Of a DNA stretch of 36,134 nucleotides, positions 7,731 through 16,436 are shown one piece after another. Location of the stretch: the NCBI RefSeq assembly GCF_023229025.1, contig NZ_JALOAA010000019.1, positions 1 through 36,134 on the forward strand. The letters are read 5' to 3'. The notes beneath the pieces are model-generated. The model saw only the letters and a list, made by a program, of their open reading frames with translations. It did no database searches and was not told the origin of the DNA. The first letter of the stretch is position 1, and each line of letters begins with the position of its first letter. This DNA is from Sulfurimonas sp. (GTDB taxonomy: Bacteria > Campylobacterota > Campylobacteria > Campylobacterales > Sulfurimonadaceae). The position numbers were made by a program, and so were the translations under genes.

Positions 7731-8714
7731 ATGAGTGAAACAATTTTTTCAAAAACCGAATGGCGAAAACGTATGAGACGCAAATATGGTTTTGATGATA
7801 CTAAGATTAAATTAGAAAGACTTAAAGAACTTTATGAAGAACATACACTGAATCTTGCTGCTTCTATTGGTGAGTATGAATTTAATAGTGAGATCGAATG
7901 GCAAAAACTTGCTGAAACTGAACTGCAAAAGATGGCAAATCTTGCTAAATATAAATATAATAAAGATATAGAAAACAATCTATCAATAAATGCAAAATTC
8001 TTTTTTATCACTTGGGGTATAGTGCTTTTGATAAATCAGATTTTTATATTTGGAGGCTGTCTTGCTCCATACTGTATAGTAGCAGCATTGCCACATACTG
8101 GAGTCATCAGTGCAGTAATCGTCTATTTATATTTTCAAGAAGAAAAAAAAGAAAAAACAATCCAACAAGAGCGTTCGTATGAGTCTCAATACACTAGCAA
8201 CAACGATAAGGCTGATCCTCTAAAAGAGATGGGTGATGCTTATGAAAAGGAAATCGGTAAAGCGTTTGAGTCTAAAGGGGATTTTGTCATCTACAATGGG
8301 CTTATCAGAGGAGTTGCCGATGGAGGTGTTGACCTTATCGTCATATCACCCGATAGTCAATCTATCAATCTGGTTCAGTGTAAAAATTGGCATAAAATGA
8401 AGATGGAACATCACCATATAAGCAGTGTGTACGATAAGCTAACCAACTATGCATCTGACATCAATTATGCTGCAATGTTTGGTATTTATTTCATCAAATA
8501 CCCCGTAGCAATACAGGAGCATCTTCATTACAAGAAAGAGCCCGATGAGATAGCCAATATATTAAAAGCAGCAAGTAACTATCCCAACACAAGAAAAACC
8601 TTATATATAGCGACCGACCAGGTAATAGACCTAGATATAGGTCAGCACCTAACTATTATTAAACCTAACATCTTTCGTTATAAAGATATGAAAATAGTCA
8701 TAATAAAAATATAA
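7731..8714 (+). CDS. Membrane-anchored Mrr-like restriction endonuclease domain protein
   Basis: 327 aa from the ATG at 7731, which has AAAGGG 6 bases upstream. A GTG at 7692 is also in frame but less well placed. N-terminal ~85 residues are helical, followed by two membrane segments (~88-106 and ~112-135). A C-terminal PD-(D/E)xK nuclease core comes next: helix GDAYEKEIGKAFESKG (~168-183), GGVDLIV with D201, and NLVQCKNW with Q216/K218, the QxK variant typical of the Mrr_cat/RecB-like group. Mrr-type enzymes cut (modified) DNA. The membrane tether is known in some defence effectors. Confidence 0.78.
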   Translation: MSETIFSKTEWRKRMRRKYGFDDTKIKLERLKELYEEHTLNLAASIGEYEFNSEIEWQKLAETELQKMANLAKYKYNKDIENNLSINAKFFFITWGIVLLINQIFIFGGCLAPYCIVAALPHTGVISAVIVYLYFQEEKKEKTIQQERSYESQYTSNNDKADPLKEMGDAYEKEIGKAFESKGDFVIYNGLIRGVADGGVDLIVISPDSQSINLVQCKNWHKMKMEHHHISSVYDKLTNYASDINYAAMFGIYFIKYPVAIQEHLHYKKEPDEIANILKAASNYPNTRKTLYIATDQVIDLDIGQHLTIIKPNIFRYKDMKIVIIKI

Positions 8715-8752
8715 AAGTCGGGATAATTATAATCAGAAAGGGAAATCTAAAA

Positions 8753-9781
8753 ATGATTAACAACGAAGTCTGGATAGAAAAATTAAAACATTGGGCTAGT
8801 GAAAATCCCATAAAAAACATAGAAACTCTTAAAAATGACTACTACAAAGACTTTGATGGATATGTCGGATTGCCAGATGATGAAAAAGAGTATTTGAGTA
8901 TTGAAAAACTCACTTTGCCTCTTGGGGATACTTATGAAAAAGATATTCCAAAAGAGTTAGCAAGTTTGCCACACTTAACTGAACTTATGATAATGGCTAG
9001 AAATGTAAAAGAAGTTCCTAGTGAGATATTTCACATACCGACACTTAAAAAGCTTATTATCACTGTTGATTATAAATTTCAGATAAGCGAACAAGATTTA
9101 AAAGCTTTGATAGCCAATGGATGCCAAGAGATAAGAGTAAATACTCTTGATATGAGTACAAGATATAAAGATAACATCAAAGATGAAGCTATATTGGACT
9201 ATGTAGCAAAACACAATTTATATATCACATCACAAGATTTTGGGATACCAAAAAATCATTTGTATGCTATAGCCAAAAAAATAACTTTTGCAGATAAAGA
9301 TTTCTCAGAATATATTTTAGATTTTTTAGAAGAAAAGCATATTTTTGGATATGAAGCTTTTATCCATGCACACAATAACGATGAAAAAAAGATAGACAAT
9401 ATAATAAATAATATCGAATTAGATTATGAGATATATGAAGAGGTTGAAAGATATGTAGAGTGTATTTTAGAGGTTGGACTTTCTATCGTCGATGTTTTTC
9501 CTCTCAAAGCTTTAGAGATTTTAAATAGCATAAATGAAGCATACCCTATCTTAGGGCATTTACCACATGAAACAATTGATTTGTCAGTTGATATAGTATG
9601 CAGCATAGCAAAACAAGATATAGCAAAATCATTGAAATATCTCGATATTATTGAAGTAGATTATTATAAGCTTGAAGCTTTAGAGAAGATTAGACAATAC
9701 CCACAATCAAAAGAGATGGCAGATAGGCTAGATGAGATGATTGTTAATTTGAAAAATGTTCTTGCACTTGTTTTGCCATAG
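8753..9781 (+). CDS. Leucine-rich-repeat-like hypothetical protein
   Basis: 342 aa, soluble. Residues ~50-100 show two to three LRR-like units (IPKELASLPHLTELMI.., VPSEIFHIPTLKKLII); the remainder is helical and acidic without motifs I recognise. AAAGGGA sits upstream of the ATG. It is the last gene of the plus-strand block, 38 bases after the nuclease gene, and its 3' end overlaps the convergent PcfJ-like gene by 38 bases. Probably a binding protein; function unknown. Confidence 0.55.
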   Translation: MINNEVWIEKLKHWASENPIKNIETLKNDYYKDFDGYVGLPDDEKEYLSIEKLTLPLGDTYEKDIPKELASLPHLTELMIMARNVKEVPSEIFHIPTLKKLIITVDYKFQISEQDLKALIANGCQEIRVNTLDMSTRYKDNIKDEAILDYVAKHNLYITSQDFGIPKNHLYAIAKKITFADKDFSEYILDFLEEKHIFGYEAFIHAHNNDEKKIDNIINNIELDYEIYEEVERYVECILEVGLSIVDVFPLKALEILNSINEAYPILGHLPHETIDLSVDIVCSIAKQDIAKSLKYLDIIEVDYYKLEALEKIRQYPQSKEMADRLDEMIVNLKNVLALVLP

Positions 9782-11186
9782 CAACTCTTTCTTTAGACTC
9801 TTTTAGCCAAAGATTAAGAATCTTTCTCTGCTCTGGTTTTATTGGAAGATTGTATTTCCTGTGGGCTTGGATGATAGCACCCATTTGTATTTCAACGGCA
9901 AAAATAAGATTTGATTGCATAAAAAATCCATATATTGTTGTCTTATGGGAAGCGATTTTATCTTCATATCCTGCCAAACAATTTTGTAACTCATTTGCCC
10001 ATTCAAAAAGCTCAAAGTTATTTTTTGGAAGGTTCACATTGTATGCACCCATTTTTACTTGATGCGATAGTTGCAAGGCTGCGTACTCAAAATAGTTTAT
10101 TGCTTGGCTTTTGTATTGAATGGCAAGGGACAATTGAACAAATTGCTTATGGATAGGATTTGGGGAGCATTTTACTTTTGAAGTATCTTGGCTTAACGAT
10201 TCTCTAATTCTTTTAAAAGTCAACAGAGTATCTCTTAAAATATATTGATGATTCGATAATTCTAACTTCATAAAATAGTGTGTTACTTGTTTTTCGGTAT
10301 ATCGCAATAGCATGAAATCTATAAATTTGAAAAGTAATGGTTCATCATCAAACATTTCAAAGTTTATCTTCAAAGCCAATAGAGAAACAATATGATTTAC
10401 ATTAGAAAACTTTGATGTCGCCATGTGGACAAAATTTGGATTAAATGTTTTATTATTTTTCAATTGGTAGGCATAGTTTTCAAAGAGAGCAATTTTAACA
10501 GATTTGAATTGTTTATCATTTACTAATTCTAAAAGTGCTGTTTCGATTGTGTATTTACTCTTTGTGAGATGATGGGTGTGAGTCCATTTCATAAATTCAA
10601 AATTTTTAAGATTATAGTGACTAAGGGTAAACTCAAACTGTTTCTCTCTTCTACTTGGAAGTGAGCTTAGTTTCATGTCGATATATGGTTCAAATAATCT
10701 TTTTTGGACTGAGAGTTTTTGAAGTTCTCTTTTTATTTTTCGCAGTGGTGAAGGTTCTAGCACTAGAGGTTTTGGAGTATAGGGAGTAGTAAGTATTACC
10801 AAATCTTGTTTTATCACTTTTTTTTCAAGGAAATTGACATTGCTTGGGATTTTAATTACAGCAAGGGCTTCAATTTTATTGTTATGAAGTGCAACTTTTG
10901 TGTGAAACTTGAAATTTAACTTGATGAGTTGACCGTGATACTGATTGAGCATAAATGACTCAAAATCTTTTTTTATATCCTCAACATCAAAAAATAAACT
11001 GTTATGACAACGGGGACATGAATACTCTTTATGGATAACATCACCAGCTACAATCTCATCAAAACCACATTTACATGAATAGACCCTCGTAAAATTTGCA
11101 GATGCTATCTCATCATCTACGAATAGACTCATATGGTCGTTTTGATTTGTATTCAAAAGCCAAGATGGTGTAATATCTTCTCTCAT
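9744..11186 (-). CDS. PcfJ-like protein
   Basis: 480 aa. N-terminal zinc-ribbon (CKCGF near residue 34 and CPRCH near 57), a long helical middle, and a C-terminal segment with the PcfJ signature: QNCLAGYEDKIASHKTTIYG, then ...AVEIQMGAIIQAHRKYNLPI. This corresponds to the conserved 'CVGxYxxxIxxGxxxI...xEI...IxQxxGxxN' block of PcfJ-type proteins (PF14284), first seen on a conjugative plasmid and now found widely in phages and mobile islands. Molecular function is not established. The start is preceded by TGGAA. It stands alone, convergent with the plus-strand block. Confidence 0.7.
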   Translation of the reverse strand: MREDITPSWLLNTNQNDHMSLFVDDEIASANFTRVYSCKCGFDEIVAGDVIHKEYSCPRCHNSLFFDVEDIKKDFESFMLNQYHGQLIKLNFKFHTKVALHNNKIEALAVIKIPSNVNFLEKKVIKQDLVILTTPYTPKPLVLEPSPLRKIKRELQKLSVQKRLFEPYIDMKLSSLPSRREKQFEFTLSHYNLKNFEFMKWTHTHHLTKSKYTIETALLELVNDKQFKSVKIALFENYAYQLKNNKTFNPNFVHMATSKFSNVNHIVSLLALKINFEMFDDEPLLFKFIDFMLLRYTEKQVTHYFMKLELSNHQYILRDTLLTFKRIRESLSQDTSKVKCSPNPIHKQFVQLSLAIQYKSQAINYFEYAALQLSHQVKMGAYNVNLPKNNFELFEWANELQNCLAGYEDKIASHKTTIYGFFMQSNLIFAVEIQMGAIIQAHRKYNLPIKPEQRKILNLWLKESKERVAMAKQVQEHFSN

Positions 11187-11350
11187 AGTTCCATTGCTAT
11201 ATATTTATTTCTTTATCAATATTTTAGCAAAAACTTCTTCATAGTGTTTGGCTTCATCTTACTTTAGAAGTATTGTCTATTGGTATTATTTAATAAATGT
11301 TACTCAACCTGTTCTTTTTGGAGCAATTCTTTGAATGATATATTTAATAA

Positions 11351-11560
11351 CTATCTTTCAATTAATCTGATTACTTCACCAGAACACTTATTACATTTAC
11401 CAGTAAGAACTAAATCGTTCCTATCTACTGTTGCTACAAAGTCAACAATTGTTGTAGTACCTTTGCAAGCAGAACAATATACATTTGAGAGTGTTTTTGA
11501 TTTTATATCATCAGGAATCTGATTAAATTTTTGCATAGCTTTTTTATTAAATTTAATCAT
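11351..11560 (-). CDS. Small zinc-ribbon protein following higBA
   Basis: 69 aa with CSAC (residues ~30-33) and CNKC (~56-59), so probably a single zinc ribbon; the rest is short beta strands. It starts 12 bases downstream of the antitoxin stop on the same strand and is likely the third gene of the toxin-antitoxin transcript. No known toxin or antitoxin motif. It may be a structural add-on or a passenger. Confidence 0.6.
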   Translation of the reverse strand: MIKFNKKAMQKFNQIPDDIKSKTLSNVYCSACKGTTTIVDFVATVDRNDLVLTGKCNKCSGEVIRLIER

Positions 11561-11572
11561 ATTTTCTTTAGC

Positions 11573-11872
11573 TTAAGAAGCCAGTGGCTTAATATTTTCA
11601 AGTTCTTCAGCTTCAGCTTTCTTAGAACGATAAATATCCCAGCGTGTTTGAAGGTTTAGCCAAAAGTCTTCACTTACTCCAAAATATTTTGCAAGTCTTA
11701 GAGCTGTACTAGGAGTAACCCCACGTTTCATATTAACGATTTCATTAATACGTTGGTAAGGAACATGTATCGCATCAGCAAGCATACGTTGTGTTAAGTT
11801 CATAGGCTCTAAAAACTCTTCTAAAAGCATTTCACCTGGATGTGTTGGTTCTCTATGAGTTGGAATACGCAT
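11573..11872 (-). CDS. higA: Antitoxin HigA, XRE family
   Basis: 99 aa. The N-terminus 'PTHPGEMLLEEFLEPMNLTQ' and the helix-turn-helix that follows (LADAIHVPYQRINEIVNMKRGVTPSTALRLAKYFG) are the HigA/VapI signature; 'SEDFWLNLQTRWDI' is the usual end. HigA neutralises HigB and represses the shared promoter. It lies 12 bases downstream of higB, in the toxin-first order typical of this system. Length is normal. Confidence 0.93.
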   Translation of the reverse strand: MRIPTHREPTHPGEMLLEEFLEPMNLTQRMLADAIHVPYQRINEIVNMKRGVTPSTALRLAKYFGVSEDFWLNLQTRWDIYRSKKAEAEELENIKPLAS

Positions 11873-11884
11873 CTTTTCTCCTTC

Positions 11885-12178
11885 TTAATGATAATCTATT
11901 ATTTCAACTTTGTCTGGACCACCTTTAGTCCATATAAAACAGATTCGATATTGTTGGTTAATACGAATACTGTATTGATCATTCCTGTCACCAATTAGTT
12001 TCTCTAAGTGGTTTCCAGGAGGAACTTTTAGTTCATCTAATATTACTACAGAGTCAAGTTGATCAAGTTTTCTTGCAGCTATCTTCCATAGTTTATTTGG
12101 CAACCGTTTCATTGCCTGCTTACTGGTAATACCGTTAAAAATATCTTCTGTTACTACATCTTTAAAAGAAACAATCAT
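11885..12178 (-). CDS. higB: Toxin HigB, RelE/ParE superfamily
   Basis: 97 aa. RelE-fold mRNA interferase: 'IAARKLDQLDSVVILDELKVPPGNHLEKLIGDR' followed by 'QYSIRINQQYRICFIW' and 'VEIIDYH' is the HigB (plasmid-maintenance killer) pattern; the Arg and His residues near the end are those used in ribosome-dependent mRNA cleavage. Divergent from the resolvase gene, with a 67-base spacer that contains an inverted repeat suited to HigA binding. The ATG lies directly after that repeat, so the leader is very short or absent. Confidence 0.92.
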   Translation of the reverse strand: MIVSFKDVVTEDIFNGITSKQAMKRLPNKLWKIAARKLDQLDSVVILDELKVPPGNHLEKLIGDRNDQYSIRINQQYRICFIWTKGGPDKVEIIDYH

Positions 12179-12210
12179 ATGACATTATATCATAATATCA
12201 CGGATGTCAT
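12179..12210. promoter_or_regulatory. Inverted repeat between higB and the resolvase
   Basis: ATGACAT (12179-12185) and ATGTCAT (12204-12210) form a perfect 7-base inverted repeat around an AT-rich centre that holds a TATAAT-like box reading toward higB. It is well placed for autorepression by HigA. Because a serine resolvase starts just to the right, it could instead be part of a res site. Confidence 0.5.
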
Positions 12211-12245
12211 GCTAAATACATCTAAAATTATAAAAAGGATTTACT

Positions 12246-12809
12246 ATGAACGTAGGATATGCAAGAGTTTCAACTTCAAGTCAAAGTCTTGAAAATCAGA
12301 TAGAACAGCTTAAAGCTGCTGGGTGTGAAAAGATCTTCTCTGAAAAAAGATCAGGTAAAAATGCATCTGATCGTGAACAATTCAAAATAATGAAGAATTT
12401 TGTACGTGAAGGTGATGTACTATTTGTCACAAAACTTGATCGTTTAGCTCGTTCTGTAATAGATTTACACGAGTTTGCAAAGTATTTGGAAAATAAAGAT
12501 GTAAACCTTAAAGTTCTAAATCAAAATATAGATACTACATCTCCAGCAGGAAGACTATTATTTACAATGCTAGGCGCTATTGCAGAGTTTGAACGAGATC
12601 TAATAAATGAACGCGTCAGAGAAGGTATTGCAGCCGCTAAACTCAAAGGAGTTAAATTTGGTAGAAAAGCGATACTTTCGTACAAAGAAAAAAAAGTCAT
12701 ATACAAACAACATGAGAAAGGAAAGTCAGTTATTTGGTTGTCAAACTTTTTCCATGTAGCTCGTAACACAATCTACAGAGCTATTAAAGATGTAGCTCAA
12801 AAAAAGTAG
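12246..12809 (+). CDS. Serine resolvase/invertase
   Basis: 187 aa, full length for the small serine recombinase family. The catalytic domain starts MNVGYARVSTSSQSLENQ (Ser9 is the nucleophile), with 'TKLDRLARS' carrying the active-site arginines, and 'AIAEFERDLINERVREGIAAAK' forming the dimerisation helix. A C-terminal helix-turn-helix (IYKQHEKGKSVIWLSNFFHVARNTIYRAI) binds the site. AAAAGGA lies 6-7 bases before the ATG. It acts on site-specific DNA and would resolve or invert mobile DNA. No transposase lies next to it, so its partner element is absent or lost. A strong terminator overlaps the stop codon. Confidence 0.93.
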   Translation: MNVGYARVSTSSQSLENQIEQLKAAGCEKIFSEKRSGKNASDREQFKIMKNFVREGDVLFVTKLDRLARSVIDLHEFAKYLENKDVNLKVLNQNIDTTSPAGRLLFTMLGAIAEFERDLINERVREGIAAAKLKGVKFGRKAILSYKEKKVIYKQHEKGKSVIWLSNFFHVARNTIYRAIKDVAQKK

Positions 12810-12827
12810 CCTAAAAAGGCTACTTTT
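12802..12827 (+). terminator. Rho-independent terminator of the resolvase gene
   Basis: AAAAGTAGCC (12802-12811), a 6-base loop and GGCTACTTTT (12818-12827) form a perfect 10-bp hairpin ending in T's. The resolvase stop codon lies in its left arm. It is symmetrical enough to work in both directions. Confidence 0.88.
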
Positions 12828-12966
12828 GAACTGTTTAAAAATTCAAGTCTCTATGGAACAAGATTTTTGTTATAAAAAATTGCTCCAAAAATAAGAGGTT
12901 AAGGAATAGATTGAGTAGAGTTTTATGTCCTATTTTTTGTTGACAGATCAGTGGATCAGAACCGAA

Positions 12967-13009
12967 ACCTAACCCAGTGTTTTGATTCCGTTTAAAGCTT
13001 TCGTTAGGC
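12967..13009 (-). other. attC-like site after the cassette gene
   Basis: In gene orientation GCCTAAC (13009-13003) begins 2 bases after the stop codon of the HEPN-like gene, and GTTAGGT (12973-12967) closes the element. These match the integron core sites RYYYAAC and GTTRRRY, and the stop-codon spacing is typical of gene cassettes. At 43 bases it is shorter than usual attC sites, and the inner arms pair poorly, so it may be degenerate. Confidence 0.5.
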
Positions 13010-13011
13010 AA

Positions 13012-14454
13012 TTAATGAGGTGCAATCCAAGCACTCAAGGAACGTACTTCAGCTTTTATTCCACGGGCAAAACTAGCCTGTTTATATTGAGACCCCTGAT
13101 ATAATATATATTCATGATCAATTTCCAATTTTTTATACAGTTTATTACTAGAAGCACAGGAAAATAAAAGCGCAACTTTTAGGATCTTTTCTTCTTTTCT
13201 AGCATGTACTGTTATATATTCGCCATCTTTTATAGGATCAGATATATAATCACAATCCCATCCATTTTCTCTTAACCGAGGAATAACTTCTTTGTCCATC
13301 TTTTCTGACAAGATCGAAGCTCTTATCAGCCATCCGTCACCAGAACTAGTAGGGTTAAATGGTAAGCCTTTCTCGCTCTTTTGCATCGTTAGGAGTTGTT
13401 GCTTTATTAGTTGATAGTTCATGCATGCAAAAACTTCTTGCCTAAGGGCTTCCGAGTTTTCATCATGCGCAGGACCAAATAAACTCACTTTGCTTTCCTC
13501 AACTGCAAAACACTCAACGAAAGCCATCGCTTGTATAACGCCTAGAGCTCGAAAGAAATTAGTCTCGTTTTGCCATAGATCTGATTTTGCATGCGCAAAA
13601 ATATGACGATTAAAACCAGAATGGTTGTCATATTCAGCCGTTGAACTATAGAAGCTTGTAAGTAACCAGTTTCTAATAGTCTCAAGAATAAAGACCCTTT
13701 CATTAGTAACCTTCAACACACTTGGTTCTAAATATTCTTTTGGAGTCCATTGCGCATGATTAAAATGAATATTAATTACATTGTCTCTAGCTTTATCTAC
13801 GCACTTGTTAACTTTATCAATGATTGTTAACTGACCCGTATTTTCTCCGATTATGTTAGAGATAATATTTTCGACAATAGGTATTAAACCAGCTACAGCA
13901 ACAATTTTCATACCACTATAAAAAGAAAGAATTGACTCTCTAATTAAGGGAACGTGTTTAGAAACAGTCTTCGATTTTCTTAGCGTATCTTCCGTGATAG
14001 GTATTATATTACTGAAGTTGTATATTGAACTTAAAGCGCTATCAAAGCGTTTTTGAAGGATTTTCTTAGGATAATTTGAATGATTCAGAATTTCTATACC
14101 GCAGACTTTTATCGGCTCAAAGATTTGATTTCGACTAATAAACGCAGGAAGGAACCAATCTACAGAGTGCCAAAAATTTTCTAAATTCTCGGTAGGCTCA
14201 ATGTTTTTTTGATATAAGTCCAAATTTTCTAATTTTTCTCTTGGGTATAATGCAGTTCCTAAGTCGGTTTTGAGCAATACACCTTTCTGCCTCGGCATAA
14301 AACCAAACTCAACGTCCTCGACACTCTCCACTATCAACCCTTTACTAATAGCCAGCGCCTTAACTTCAGAAAGTTGAACTGTATCCCACTTATTTTGATT
14401 AGAATATATGTGCCAGATTGCAGTGATGTTTTTATCAGCCTTACAACTTACCAA
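13012..14454 (-). CDS. Large hypothetical protein with HEPN-like Rx4H motif
   Basis: About 480 aa. I place the start at the TTG at 14454, because AAGGAG lies 6 bases before it; a TTG at 14481 is also in frame but falls on the cassette core site. No ATG is available near the start. The middle contains GFNRHIFAHAKSD: R292 and H297 (numbered from the 14481 start) give Rx4H in a helical setting preceded by N, the hallmark of HEPN-family RNases. The preceding helices (VFILETIRNWLLTSFYSS) are compatible. The C-terminal ~100 residues form a separate mixed alpha/beta domain. HEPN proteins commonly cut RNA in toxin or antiphage roles. Base composition looks less AT-rich than the neighbours, fitting transfer. 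Family otherwise unrecognised. Confidence 0.62.
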   Translation of the reverse strand: MVSCKADKNITAIWHIYSNQNKWDTVQLSEVKALAISKGLIVESVEDVEFGFMPRQKGVLLKTDLGTALYPREKLENLDLYQKNIEPTENLENFWHSVDWFLPAFISRNQIFEPIKVCGIEILNHSNYPKKILQKRFDSALSSIYNFSNIIPITEDTLRKSKTVSKHVPLIRESILSFYSGMKIVAVAGLIPIVENIISNIIGENTGQLTIIDKVNKCVDKARDNVINIHFNHAQWTPKEYLEPSVLKVTNERVFILETIRNWLLTSFYSSTAEYDNHSGFNRHIFAHAKSDLWQNETNFFRALGVIQAMAFVECFAVEESKVSLFGPAHDENSEALRQEVFACMNYQLIKQQLLTMQKSEKGLPFNPTSSGDGWLIRASILSEKMDKEVIPRLRENGWDCDYISDPIKDGEYITVHARKEEKILKVALLFSCASSNKLYKKLEIDHEYILYQGSQYKQASFARGIKAEVRSLSAWIAPH

Positions 14455-14606
14455 TGTACTCTCCTTTTCTTGCCTAACCAATTATTAAACATATCTTATA
14501 TGCAAAATAGCTTGAAAATGAATAAATAACTTAAATAAAAAAAGTTGTTTATTTGAAAGTGAAATGTGGCAAAAAATTGCTACAAAGAACATTAAGATAT
14601 CATATT

Positions 14607-16436
14607 TTATTGTATTACTAATCCTTCAATAACAGCTTTATTTTGCCTTGTTTCAATAATTGTTTTATTGTTTAGTGTATAAACAGATCTTATTGGATCT
14701 TTTGATTTTATTGTTCCTATATGAATTCCTTCTTGGGTATACCATTGTAAAATTTTATCACTTAATAATCCAAATCCAGATTTTGTAACGATTAACTTAC
14801 CTTGTTGAAATATATCTATAAACCCAACCAGTTTTTCCTTATCTTTAATTATGTATAATCTTGTACTATTTGATATATATAGATATTGTCCCGATTCAAT
14901 AATCTGGTTAGGAACTGTACCAATATCAAAAACTTTCAATGGGTTACCCAAGCTATCTAATTCAATTATTTTTCCTGAGTATGTGCCGATAAAAATATTT
15001 TTAGATTCGGATGAAAAACAAGCTTCGTATATCCAGTCTTGTGCAAACCCTAAATTTGAATTTATTTGGTAGGAAACATCTTTTACTGTAAATTCAAAAT
15101 CAGGTTTTGTTTTTTTATAGAAGACTTCATCAGATTGGTCTTCTTCAATAGCTAATGTTTCTGGATTGATTCCAGTTAGCGTTTCAAATGCTCCGTTAAT
15201 TTTTTGCATCATCTCATTAGCATTACTATTTTTATTGACATCTGGATGATACTTTTGTGCATTAATTCTATATTGCTTCTTTATTTCTTTAGGCGATACA
15301 GGTAATTCTAACCCCAAGCACTTTAGTGCATTGGAAATATTTGAATCGATTTTACCAGTATCCCTTTTGCTTACAAATCGTTCCCAGCCTTCATTTAAAG
15401 GAGTTCTTACTCCCCAATAAGATGAATCTGAAAAAGTAGAACACCAAATCTCATCTGCAATTGTGAATAAAATTTTATTAGAAGTCATATTAACATCAAT
15501 TGCTCGTATTTGGCTTTTAAAACCACCCCAGTAATTACCCACATTTTCTTTTAAGTGCTGCGATATCCTCATATCACTTTGAAGGTCTTTTTTTAAAGAT
15601 AAATTAATGTTCTTATCATAGATGTATAAAACACCCTCATCATCCATTATTGCGATATTTGATGATTTTGGATTATTGTTTTGTCTATATATATTATGAC
15701 TAATTGGTTTCTTTGCTACAATATTTCCTTCAAGGTCATATTTCATTATTGCAGACTGATATGGATTTTTAATTATATCACTTTTTCCATTCTTATCTAT
15801 ATAGATGATTCCATCAGCAATAAAGTTTACCAATTTGAATGAAGGGTCAGGCTTTTCATTTTTTTTCATTTTTATTATACTTGAAATTCTCCACTTCTGA
15901 TTATTCTCTATTTCGAATAATTTAACTTCTTCTTCTTTGATTTCAATGGTATTATATGGATGTTTAATATTATTTTTTTCTAAATCATTTATGATGTTGT
16001 TATGTCTTCTTTTATCTGTATTATTGCAGTGAAATTCAATTCTACTCAGCATTTCAGAAGACCATTTTCCAGCAGCTTTAAATTGATTTGCTTTACGCTT
16101 ATTGATAATAATTTGTCTATATGCCTTTAATACTTCTTCCCCAATATTTAGTTTTAATTGCTCTTCTGATAGGAGAAGTGATTTTTTTATAACGTTAGTA
16201 TATTTTTTTTGGTAACTTTCATTATAGACTTCTCGTATTTCTGGTATGTTGTATTCTTGGTGAAATTCATTTCGACCATCAATATCCCAAGATTTTGGAG
16301 ATGGGGGCAAAGGTATATATTTAATATTATTTAAATTGATCTCTTTTGGAGTACAACTTTTTCGTTTTTTCTCAGAGTGCTCTTCTTTTGGTAAATTGTT
16401 CTTATTTTTTTGAAATATTTTTTTAAAAAAATCCAT
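14607..16436 (-). CDS. J-domain protein with beta-rich (propeller-like) flanks
   Basis: 609 aa. The N-terminal ~40 residues are Lys-rich, residues ~60-170 are helical, and from ~180 onward there are repeated short beta blades (KLVNFIADGIIYIDKNGKS, SNIAIMDDEGVLYIYDKN, IFIGTYSGKIIELDSLGN) as in PQQ/WD-like propellers. A J-domain is inserted at ~375-430 with HPD at 397-399 (KYHPDVNKN) and helix 'MMQKINGAFETLTG'. It therefore joins chaperone recruitment to a propeller in one chain, whereas the plus-strand block splits these between two genes. No zinc finger or G/F region. Stands alone; function unknown. Confidence 0.7.
   Translation of the reverse strand: MDFFKKIFQKNKNNLPKEEHSEKKRKSCTPKEINLNNIKYIPLPPSPKSWDIDGRNEFHQEYNIPEIREVYNESYQKKYTNVIKKSLLLSEEQLKLNIGEEVLKAYRQIIINKRKANQFKAAGKWSSEMLSRIEFHCNNTDKRRHNNIINDLEKNNIKHPYNTIEIKEEEVKLFEIENNQKWRISSIIKMKKNEKPDPSFKLVNFIADGIIYIDKNGKSDIIKNPYQSAIMKYDLEGNIVAKKPISHNIYRQNNNPKSSNIAIMDDEGVLYIYDKNINLSLKKDLQSDMRISQHLKENVGNYWGGFKSQIRAIDVNMTSNKILFTIADEIWCSTFSDSSYWGVRTPLNEGWERFVSKRDTGKIDSNISNALKCLGLELPVSPKEIKKQYRINAQKYHPDVNKNSNANEMMQKINGAFETLTGINPETLAIEEDQSDEVFYKKTKPDFEFTVKDVSYQINSNLGFAQDWIYEACFSSESKNIFIGTYSGKIIELDSLGNPLKVFDIGTVPNQIIESGQYLYISNSTRLYIIKDKEKLVGFIDIFQQGKLIVTKSGFGLLSDKILQWYTQEGIHIGTIKSKDPIRSVYTLNNKTIIETRQNKAVIEGLVIQ

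Larger units (their letters stand above)
12967..14478 (-). mobile_element. Candidate single integron-type gene cassette
   Basis: The unit begins with GTTAGGC (14478-14472 in gene orientation), followed by a ribosome site and one promoterless gene, and ends with an attC-like pair whose final GTTAGGT would be the next junction. This order (core site, gene, attC) is that of an integron cassette. No integrase or further cassettes are in the window, so it would be a lone cassette at a secondary site or the relic of a longer array. Confidence 0.45.

Noticed and set aside
9850..10156. Two plus-strand frames inside the PcfJ-like gene
   Set aside because: Antisense to the conserved C-terminus; no ribosome sites.
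11280..11522. Plus-strand frame over the zinc-ribbon gene
   Set aside because: Antisense of a gene with paired CxxC motifs and operon context; no ribosome site.
12246..12809. Transposon of the Tn3 or IS607 type around the resolvase
   Set aside because: No transposase or TnpB-like gene adjoins it and no terminal inverted repeats bracket it.
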